This document shows, one piece after another, positions 35,361-42,100 of a stretch of DNA of 64,000 nucleotides. The notes below the pieces were generated by a model. It worked only from the letters and a program-made list of their open reading frames with translations, did not search any database and was not told the DNA's origin. The position numbers and the translations under genes are program-made. Position 1 is the first letter of the stretch. Every line of letters begins with the position of its first letter. Source of the DNA: Gammaproteobacteria bacterium (GTDB taxonomy: Bacteria; Pseudomonadota; Gammaproteobacteria; HK1); contig JAJDUQ010000052.1 in NCBI GenBank assembly GCA_022826505.1, positions 96,703 to 160,702 on the forward strand, read 5' to 3'.

Positions 35361-36301
35361 CGGCCGTCCCCGCCGGAGGGGAGCGCTGCGGCCAGTTCGA
35401 TGGCACGGTGCAGCGCATCCGGAGACTCCGTGCTCACGACCGCAAGTCCGGGGACATGTCGTCTGAGGAGGCCGGTCAGCACCTTGCCCGGACCGGTCTC
35501 GATCACGAGTTCGGTTCCGTCGCGGAGCAGCCTCTCCATGATCGCGACCCAGTGCACGCGGTCGGTCATGTGTCGTTTCAGGTCATCGCGGATGCACCGG
35601 GGCCGGGTGAGGGCCGCGCCATCGCGGTTGCGCAGGACCGGAGCCGATGGAACGGCGACGTCCAGTGCCGATACCAGTGTCGCGAATGTTCTCGCCTCTT
35701 CGCGGAGGAGCGGCGAGTGAAAGGCCCCCGACACGTTCAGCCTGCGCCATCGGCCTCCGAGCGCGACGAACAGGCGCCGCCCTTCTTCCAGCCCGTCGCG
35801 GTCGCCGGACACCGCAATTTGGCGAGGCAGGTTGACGACGGCCGGCCACAACGCCAGACCGGATGCCTGGAGCGTGCGGGCCACCGTCGGACAGTCCAGA
35901 CCCAGCACGACGCCCATGCCTCCGCACCGGCGCAGGCCACCGGCCGCCATGATTCGGCCACGGGCGGCGATGAGCCGGGCCGCGTCTCGCGCCTGCAGGG
36001 CACCGGAGGCGGCCAGCGCCGCAAAGTGACCGATGCTGTGACCGGCGAACAGGGAAGGACGCACGCCGGCGTCCAGCACGACGCGAGCCAGTGCCAGCGA
36101 CAGGGCGAAAATTGCCGGCTGCGCCCGCTCGGTCGGTCGCAGCCCCGCATCCGGCGTGTTCAGCATGAAGTCCCGGATCGGAAGGTTCATGTCACTGGCG
36201 CACTCCTCGATGATCTCGGCTACCGCGGGCAGGTCCACCAGTCCGCGACCCATACCGGCCGACTGGGTCCCCTGTCCCGGGAAGACCAGCGCTGTCTTCA
36301 C
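35357..36301 (-). CDS. Malonyl-CoA:ACP transacylase (FabD-like)
   Basis: A 314-residue acyltransferase with N-terminal FPGQGTQSAGMG, nucleophile Ser89 in GHSIGH, RGRIM with the substrate-binding Arg, and His194 in SGAFHSPLL. The motif after Ser is GHSIGHFAA rather than the usual GHSLGEYAA, a change of the conserved acid to His next to the active site. GTG 36301 (or 36304) is the start, with GGGAGG upstream, overlapping the preceding stop; the open frame extending to 37747 is not coding. It supplies malonyl-ACP to the operon's dedicated ACPs. Confidence 0.92.
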   Translation of the reverse strand: MKTALVFPGQGTQSAGMGRGLVDLPAVAEIIEECASDMNLPIRDFMLNTPDAGLRPTERAQPAIFALSLALARVVLDAGVRPSLFAGHSIGHFAALAASGALQARDAARLIAARGRIMAAGGLRRCGGMGVVLGLDCPTVARTLQASGLALWPAVVNLPRQIAVSGDRDGLEEGRRLFVALGGRWRRLNVSGAFHSPLLREEARTFATLVSALDVAVPSAPVLRNRDGAALTRPRCIRDDLKRHMTDRVHWVAIMERLLRDGTELVIETGPGKVLTGLLRRHVPGLAVVSTESPDALHRAIELAAALPSGGDGR

Positions 36302-37482
36302 CACGTCGCCTCCCGGATCAGGACGGCACCGAACATTCCGTTCAGGCCGATCCCGCTGCACAGAATCGACTCGACACCGCTGTCGAGGGTGTCGGTCGCA
36401 CACAGGGCTTGCGGAGCGCGTCCGCGGTGGACCATCTCCACCGCCAGCACCACGTCGAGCATCGCGGCGGCACCCATCGCATGGCCGATGACGTGCTTGG
36501 TCGATGCAACCGGCGGCGCGCCGTCGCCGAACACGGACCGGAAGGCTGCGGCCTCCAGACCGTCGTCGATGCCGGTGTTGGCGGAAGCGGACAGAATCAT
36601 GTCGACATCGCCCGGTCGTGCCTCCGCGTCGTCGAGGCACTCGCGCATGGCGGCGATCAGTCCTCGGCCGTCCCGTGCCGGCCGAACCAGCTTCCACGCA
36701 TCGTTGGTCGACGCGGCACCCGCCATCTCGGCCAGGGGACGCGCGTTGCGGGCGACCGCGTCGTCGCCGCGTTCGAGGATCAGTGCCGCCGCACCTTCCG
36801 ACGAGATCGCGCCTCGTCCCGGCGACGAGGACCCCGGTCTGTCCGTCACGCCGGCCGGCCGATGCCATCTCAGAATCCTCAGGGCCGACTGGACGGCCTC
36901 GCACAGCTCGTCCGCGCAGAGCGCGATCACCGCATCGACACCGGGGTGTGCGAGCAGCATCTGTGCCTGCTGAAGTACCGCGGGAGCGCACACGCTGGCG
37001 GCCAGGACCTGTATCGGACCCTTGAGTCCGAACTGAATGCTCGCGAGGCTCGCCGGCGCGTTGAAGACCGATTCCTGAAATGCCCGCGGCTTCACCGCGC
37101 TCGGGCCGCGGTCGATCAGATCGTCGTAGATTTCCTGGGTTGTCGCGGCGGGGCCGTGTGACGTGCCGAAGACGATTCCGATGGCATCCCCTGCCCCGCT
37201 CTTGCCGCCATGAATGCCGGCCTGGTCCAGCGCCAGGTGGACCGCGGCGATAGCGAACTGCGACACCAGCGACATCCTCGAGGTCTGGCCGGAGCGCAGC
37301 ATGCGACGCAGGTCCGGCTTCACCGCTTCCGCGCTCGGCAGCGTGCTGCGGTAGCGCGTGCACGGTGCGAAATGCGCTCCGCCGGTGCCGAAGGCCTTCC
37401 AGAGCGCCCGGGTACCGAGCCCGAACGACCCGATGACCCCGGCGCCGGTTATCGCGACGCGCCGAGCGAGATTCGATGCCAT
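36298..37482 (-). CDS. Ketosynthase-like protein lacking one catalytic His
   Basis: A 394-residue thiolase-fold protein related to FabF. Cys165 is kept (ASVCAPAV), as is the second His (His334, IGHAMGAAA). The first His motif, HGTGT, is replaced by SASANTG near residue 300. This suggests it cannot carry out normal elongation alone and may work as a chain-length-factor-like partner or an unusual initiating or transfer enzyme. ATG 37482 has AGGA nine bases upstream. It overlaps the lipoprotein gene stop by 34 bases and the acyltransferase start by four. Confidence 0.88.
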   Translation of the reverse strand: MASNLARRVAITGAGVIGSFGLGTRALWKAFGTGGAHFAPCTRYRSTLPSAEAVKPDLRRMLRSGQTSRMSLVSQFAIAAVHLALDQAGIHGGKSGAGDAIGIVFGTSHGPAATTQEIYDDLIDRGPSAVKPRAFQESVFNAPASLASIQFGLKGPIQVLAASVCAPAVLQQAQMLLAHPGVDAVIALCADELCEAVQSALRILRWHRPAGVTDRPGSSSPGRGAISSEGAAALILERGDDAVARNARPLAEMAGAASTNDAWKLVRPARDGRGLIAAMRECLDDAEARPGDVDMILSASANTGIDDGLEAAAFRSVFGDGAPPVASTKHVIGHAMGAAAMLDVVLAVEMVHRGRAPQALCATDTLDSGVESILCSGIGLNGMFGAVLIREATW

Positions 37483-38288
37483 TTCGCCAATTCCTGAAGG
37501 GTGGGGTTGTCGGTCGACTCGGAAAGCCGTTCCCACGACCGGGCTGCATCGTCGTGCGCCCCGAACGCCTCCATCGCCCGGGAACGCGCGAGGAAGTACT
37601 CCTGACGCCAGCCCGGGGAACGCAGGATTTCCGAGAATTCGGGATTGCGGTCCGGATCGCGGGTCCAGTCACGCAGCGTCGCGAAATCCGAGAGACCACG
37701 CTCCGCACCGCCGAAGACAGCCGGCATGGCAAGCAGGGTGGACGCACGGACGAGGCGAACGAACGGGTCGCCGGGTGCGGTGCCGACCGCTTCGTCCAGA
37801 TCGGACAGGGCCGCCCTCACGTGGTAGAGGCGGACGAAGCCGGGGCCCGGAACAATCTGCCAGAGCCCCTTGACCGGATAGTCGCGCGCAATCAGAGCAT
37901 GAGCGGAGCCGCGCCACGCGCGGGCAAGGGCGAGGCCGGGGGTGTTTGCGAGTGCTCGGTCGAAGGCGTCGATCGCCTCGCTCGCCCATGCCGAATCGAA
38001 TGTTGCGGTGGCCAGCCGGAACGCCGCCACCCCGGCCGAGAACGGATCGCCGTTCGGGCCATTCTCGGCCGCCCAGATCGACTCATGGTCGGCAATTCGC
38101 TCGGCCCGCCACGCCTGCTCGGCCGTTTCCAGGCTGTCGATCGGTTCGACCGGCGGGATGGCTTCAATCACCGGCGTCACGGGTGTGCAGCCCGACACCG
38201 ACAAGCCGTATGCCGTTGCCAGCACCCCGGCCGTCAGCCAGGTCCCCAGAAAGGTGCGGCGGATGGTCCGTCCCTCAGGCATTGGCAT
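37449..38288 (-). CDS. Lipoprotein with TPR-like repeats
   Basis: A 279-residue protein with arginine-rich leader (RTIRRTFLGTWLTAGVLATAYG) and lipobox LSVSGC (Cys34), so it is probably membrane-anchored through lipid. The rest is helical: SEAIDAFDRALANTPGLALARAWRGSAHAL and LYHVRAALSDLDEAVGTAPGDPFVRLVRA resemble TPR units. ATG 38288 has GAGGG seven bases upstream and overlaps the previous stop. Together with the exported TPR protein at 32961 it could scaffold export machinery. Function is otherwise unknown. Confidence 0.8.
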   Translation of the reverse strand: MPMPEGRTIRRTFLGTWLTAGVLATAYGLSVSGCTPVTPVIEAIPPVEPIDSLETAEQAWRAERIADHESIWAAENGPNGDPFSAGVAAFRLATATFDSAWASEAIDAFDRALANTPGLALARAWRGSAHALIARDYPVKGLWQIVPGPGFVRLYHVRAALSDLDEAVGTAPGDPFVRLVRASTLLAMPAVFGGAERGLSDFATLRDWTRDPDRNPEFSEILRSPGWRQEYFLARSRAMEAFGAHDDAARSWERLSESTDNPTLQELAKWHRISLGASR

Positions 38289-39579
38289 TATCGAACCCTC
38301 GCGAACCACGCTTCCGGAAGAAGATGGAACTCGCCCATTCCCGAACCGCGAGATGCTTGAAGTAGCGTTCCATCACGTAGGGGGCCAGGATCCCCCCCAT
38401 GTCGAAGGCGATGCCGCCCGGTGTGTCCATGCGCACGATGGAAGCGAGGTCCATCATCATCGGCAGGACTCTGATCCCGTAGCTGGTCGAATGCTCGGCG
38501 CGTGCCGGGTCGGAACCGTCGTCCAGCCGCCTGAAGCCGAGCTTCTCGTACATACGCACCTGGAAGTCGAAGGAATCGTTGAAGATGAAATGGACGCGCC
38601 GCTCCGCTGCGGCCTCGATGACGCACTTGAAGAGTCCCTTGAGCAGCGTCGGGCTGATTCGGTGGCGCCGGAGTACGCCCAGGCGACCGACCTCGGCGAC
38701 GACACCCAGGCGGCGCCAGGGACTCAGGTCGACGTGCGCGATGTCCTCGATCGGCAGCCCGCGCCGCTCGTGGTCGAAGAAGATGCAGATTCCTCCGACC
38801 GGCCGATCGCCGGCGAACACCAGAAACGGCAGGAATTCATCCCCTCGGGCATCGCTGATCGCCCGGTGCTCGCGCACGATCGCGACGGTGTCGAGCTTGT
38901 GGCGTGTCCCGAGCGCACTCTGCGCGTCCGGACGAAAGGCCTCGGCGATGACGCGGTGGAACGTCTCTCGATCGCTCGGGCCGGTTGCCTCCCGGAACGA
39001 ATAGCCCTCCAGCTCGAAGCGGGAGCGACGTCCCCACGCCGACCCCATCGAGACGAAGTTCAACCACACGGTGACGAACACGCCCAGCGCCATCAGACTC
39101 ACCGGGCCATAGAGAAAGGCCGGGTTCGGCATCAGGATCAGGGCGGCAAAGCCGGCTGCCAGATGCAACCCTCCCCACATCAACGACAGCGCGCGATGCA
39201 GGGGCGGGAAGCCGGCGTCGCCCGCGTACATGGCGGTGAACGGCCGACCCGCTACCTGCAGCAGCAGGATGAGTGCAGCCAGGGTCCAGTAGACCGTCGG
39301 GGAGAACCAGGCCGCCCAGGTCGGATCGTCGCTGCCTCCCGCGACCACCGCGAAGAAGACGAGGAGCACGGTCATGACCCGCGTGATCGGAGACGCCACG
39401 CCCAGCCGCAACTCGTACACCCAGAGGCCGGCATAGAATGTGGCGGCAACGAAAGGGGCCATCTCGAGCGGTGTGCAGTAGAGCGTGAGAATCGCGGCCA
39501 GCATCACGACGAGGCTGATCAGCATCAGCCCGACCATCGCGCGCAACCTCGCGCCCGTATCGGGATTTGCATGAACCAC
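38275..39579 (-). CDS. Six-TM membrane protein fused to FeeM-like N-acyl amino acid synthase domain
   Basis: The 434-residue protein has about six membrane segments in the first 180 residues (for example RAMVGLMLISLVVMLAAILTLY and AALILLLQVAG). A GNAT-type acyltransferase domain (about 190-400) resembles the FeeM/N-acyl amino acid synthase family: YSFREATGPSDRETFHRVIAEAF, HVDLSPWRRLGVVAEVGRLGVLRR, and a late MYEKLGFRRL. FeeM enzymes transfer acyl chains from ACP to the amino group of an amino acid such as tyrosine. GTG 39579 is the start, with GGGA upstream. I infer that it attaches the pathway's acyl chain to an amine at the membrane; the amine is unknown. Confidence 0.82.
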   Translation of the reverse strand: MVHANPDTGARLRAMVGLMLISLVVMLAAILTLYCTPLEMAPFVAATFYAGLWVYELRLGVASPITRVMTVLLVFFAVVAGGSDDPTWAAWFSPTVYWTLAALILLLQVAGRPFTAMYAGDAGFPPLHRALSLMWGGLHLAAGFAALILMPNPAFLYGPVSLMALGVFVTVWLNFVSMGSAWGRRSRFELEGYSFREATGPSDRETFHRVIAEAFRPDAQSALGTRHKLDTVAIVREHRAISDARGDEFLPFLVFAGDRPVGGICIFFDHERRGLPIEDIAHVDLSPWRRLGVVAEVGRLGVLRRHRISPTLLKGLFKCVIEAAAERRVHFIFNDSFDFQVRMYEKLGFRRLDDGSDPARAEHSTSYGIRVLPMMMDLASIVRMDTPGGIAFDMGGILAPYVMERYFKHLAVREWASSIFFRKRGSRGFDNANA

Positions 39580-39589
39580 GCGCGTCCCT

Positions 39590-40579
39590 TCAGCCCAGAC
39601 TGTCGAGGATCGACCGGCCCAGGAACGCCGGGGCCGAGACGGTCTCGCCGGTCCGCCGGCCGGAACCGACCGCGCAGGTCAGGCCGGGCATCGCGAGGTC
39701 CTCGACGAGGTAGGCGAACGCGACGGATCTGCCGAGCGTTTCCGAGTGAAACGCCGACCGGATTCGACCGATGTCGCGGTCCTCGATGAAGACGGTCTGG
39801 TCGCCGAGGCCGTCGGCCTCCCCGTCCACGATCATCAGCACGCACTTGTGTCGCACCGAGCCCTTCCTGCGTTCGAGCTCGACGCAGGCCCGCAGGTTCT
39901 CCTTGCGGAAATCGATCATCCACTGAAGTCCGGCCTCGAAGACCGAGATGTCCGACGGGACGTCACGGGCCCGGCTCACAGTGCCCATCTCGGTCATCAT
40001 CACGGCAAGCGCGCCCTCCCCGACCATGAGGTCGCGGCCGTCCGCGGCCTGCTCCAGCGCATCGATGACGGTCTGCTTTCGGGCGAACTCGCCGCACAGG
40101 TGCAGCTCGTATTCCCCGAAGTACCCGATTCGCGCCGCGGTCACCGCCGGATTGCCGAGCGGCAGGACGTTGAGGAATGCGATGGAGTGGACGTCGTCCC
40201 CGAACGCCTTCCACGCGACCTTCTCCGCCTCCGGTCCGATCAGGGCGAGCGCGAAGGTCTCGTCGCGCATGTCCTGCAGCACGGCATCTCGGCCGGTGGT
40301 GCTTTCGTCGAGGATGGCGCGGATGCCTTCCCGGTCGGCGGGCTCGCCGAGGATTCTGAACCCGTCCTCGAGCGCGATTGCCCAGACGATGGCCTCGACC
40401 CCACCCGTCGGGGACGGAATCAGGGTGTTCACGGCGCGTCCTTCGAACAGGTCCCGCACGTTGGCGCCGACCACGGCATCCAGTGCGTCGGTCGCTTGCG
40501 AACCGGACAGCTCGAAACGGGCCCATCCCTGCAGGTCGGCGAGTCCGGCATGGTTGCGCAGGCGTTGGTAGTCGTTCAT
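39590..40579 (-). CDS. GcvT-like (folate-binding aminomethyltransferase fold) protein
   Basis: A 329-residue protein with the GcvT/YgfZ arrangement: RFELSGSQATDALDAVVGANVRDL near the N-terminus, IGYFGEYELHLCGEFA, LMVGEGALAVMMTEMG, and DIGRIRSAFHSETLGRSVAFAYL in the C-terminal barrel. These match aminomethyltransferase blocks, but several folate-contact motifs (such as the DKxxFIG block) are replaced (FRKENLRACVELE). Known relatives bind tetrahydrofolate and move one-carbon units or demethylate. It overlaps the ACP stop by four bases, so it belongs to the pathway. Its reaction here is not predictable; a one-carbon tailoring step or a structural role are both possible. Confidence 0.82.
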   Translation of the reverse strand: MNDYQRLRNHAGLADLQGWARFELSGSQATDALDAVVGANVRDLFEGRAVNTLIPSPTGGVEAIVWAIALEDGFRILGEPADREGIRAILDESTTGRDAVLQDMRDETFALALIGPEAEKVAWKAFGDDVHSIAFLNVLPLGNPAVTAARIGYFGEYELHLCGEFARKQTVIDALEQAADGRDLMVGEGALAVMMTEMGTVSRARDVPSDISVFEAGLQWMIDFRKENLRACVELERRKGSVRHKCVLMIVDGEADGLGDQTVFIEDRDIGRIRSAFHSETLGRSVAFAYLVEDLAMPGLTCAVGSGRRTGETVSAPAFLGRSILDSLG

Positions 40580-40881
40580 TTCGAGTCCTCCTCTCTTGCC
40601 TGGCGGGACAGGATCAGATCGACAATCGAGTTGACCGAACGGATCTCCTTCATGTCGTCGTCCTCGACCCGGATTCCGAACTCGCCTTCGACCGCGACCA
40701 CGATTTCGAGCGCATCCACCGAGTCGAGTCCGAGGCCGACGCCGAAAAGGAGGCAGTCGTCGGGGATTTCGTCCGTCTGGCGATCCAGGTCGAGACGATC
40801 GACCAGGGTCTCCTTGAGGCGATGAGTGAGGACCCTGCGCTGTCCGGCGTAGGCGCGTGCTTCGACAAGGGTGGTGGTCAT
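40576..40881 (-). CDS. Acyl carrier protein 1
   Basis: A 101-residue ACP with the phosphopantetheine site Ser54 in LGLDSVDALEIV. It has an acidic helix II and the usual four-helix length, plus an N-terminal extension of about 15 residues. ATG 40881 overlaps the stop of the ketoreductase gene (TGATG). Together with ACP 2 at 46046 it should be the dedicated carrier of the operon; two ACPs may separate initiation from elongation. Confidence 0.92.
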   Translation of the reverse strand: MTTTLVEARAYAGQRRVLTHRLKETLVDRLDLDRQTDEIPDDCLLFGVGLGLDSVDALEIVVAVEGEFGIRVEDDDMKEIRSVNSIVDLILSRQAREEDSK

Positions 40882-41627
40882 CAGACGTAACTCCCTCCAC
40901 TGACATTGACGGTGGTGCCGGTGACGAAGGTGGACAGGTCCGAGCCCAGAAATACGCAGGGACCGGCGACCTCCTCCGGCCGTCCCACCCGCTGCAGGGG
41001 AATGAACTGCCGGAGCTCCTTCTTCGCGGCCGCCGGCATGCGTCTGTACATGTCGGTTTCCATCACCCCGACGAACAGCGCATTGGCGAGCACGTTGTAC
41101 TTGCCCGCTTCGCGAGCGAGCGATTTCGTGAAGCCGACGATGCCGGCCTTGGCCGCGGTGTAGTTGCACTGCCCGGGCCGGCCGGCCAGGGCGGCCACGG
41201 AGCTGATGGATATGATTCGGCCGTGACGCTGCCTCATCATCTGCCGGACCGCCTCGCGCGAGCATTGATAGACCCCGCGCAGGTTGACCGCGAGCACCTC
41301 GTCGAACTCCCGCTCGCTCATCATCACCAGCGGCTTGTCACGGACGATGCCGGCGTTGTTGACGAGAATGTCGAGCTTCCCGAACGTCGCCACCGCCTTC
41401 TCCACCAGGGCGCGTGCGGTGGCTCCCTCGACGACGGATCCGGGCACCGTTTCGCAACGTCCTCCCATCCGCCGGATCTCCGCCGCGGTGTCGTCCAGCG
41501 CGTCGGAGGCGCGGGATGCGTTGAGCACCATGACGGCTCCCTGCCGCGCGTACTCGAGAGCGATGGAGCGGCCGATTCCGCGCGAGGCACCGGTGACGAT
41601 CGCGGACCTGCCTTCGAGCAATTTCAT
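40881..41627 (-). CDS. FabG-like 3-oxoacyl-ACP reductase 1
   Basis: A 248-residue classical SDR. It has the NADPH motif TGASRGIGRSIALEYA, the NNAG block (LVNNAGIVRD), catalytic Ser in ISISSVAA, and YTAAKAG as the YxxxK motif. It ends in TVNVSGGSYV, the FabG C-terminus. It reduces 3-ketoacyl-ACP to 3-hydroxyacyl-ACP. ATG 41627 overlaps the thioesterase stop by four bases (ATGA). Confidence 0.94.
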   Translation of the reverse strand: MKLLEGRSAIVTGASRGIGRSIALEYARQGAVMVLNASRASDALDDTAAEIRRMGGRCETVPGSVVEGATARALVEKAVATFGKLDILVNNAGIVRDKPLVMMSEREFDEVLAVNLRGVYQCSREAVRQMMRQRHGRIISISSVAALAGRPGQCNYTAAKAGIVGFTKSLAREAGKYNVLANALFVGVMETDMYRRMPAAAKKELRQFIPLQRVGRPEEVAGPCVFLGSDLSTFVTGTTVNVSGGSYV

Positions 41628-42100
41628 CGTGGGACTCCCTGGTTGCGTACGCGCAAGTTCGTTCGCATTCGCTCGAACGCGCACCGAAGATCGTCGGGAT
41701 AGAGAATGGGCCGGCGGCTGAAACGGTCCATGCACACCAGCTCGGCCCGAACCGTGCAGATCAGCGTCCCGCCTCGACGAATGCGACTGACCCATCGGGA
41801 GCTCGCGGCGCGCAGCCGTTCGACACCGGTGCGCACCGTCAGGTTGTCGTCGAACTGCGCGGGAACGTGGAACGTCATGTCCGCGGAGCGCAGGGCAAGA
41901 CTGAGACGTCGATGCACGAACATGCTTCCGACGTCGAGACCCGCGGCGCGCATGCACTCGTTGCGGCCGCGCTCGGCCATTTCCAGATACCTGGGGTGGT
42001 AGACGACACCGCCCGCGTCGGTGTCACCGAAAATGACGCGACAGGTGGTCACCGCAACAACCGGCGCAGTCCGGCCGTGTGACGTGGTGCAGTTCTTCAC
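41624..42100 (-). CDS. 4HBT/YbgC-type acyl thioesterase
   Basis: A 158-residue hot-dog thioesterase with the family signature CRVIFGDTDAGGVVYHPRYLE, in which the Asp is catalytic, and NECMRAAGLD. It probably releases chains from ACP or clears stalled intermediates. GTG 42100 is the start (GAGAGG eight bases upstream), overlapping the stop of the ketosynthase fusion (GTGA). The apparent longer frame upstream is inside the other gene and not coding. Confidence 0.9.
   Translation of the reverse strand: MKNCTTSHGRTAPVVAVTTCRVIFGDTDAGGVVYHPRYLEMAERGRNECMRAAGLDVGSMFVHRRLSLALRSADMTFHVPAQFDDNLTVRTGVERLRAASSRWVSRIRRGGTLICTVRAELVCMDRFSRRPILYPDDLRCAFERMRTNLRVRNQGVPR

Noticed and set aside
36302..37747. 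N-terminal extension of the malonyl transferase frame
   Set aside because: It covers the ketosynthase-like gene in a different frame and lacks acyltransferase features; FabD starts at its usual KTALVFPGQG motif.
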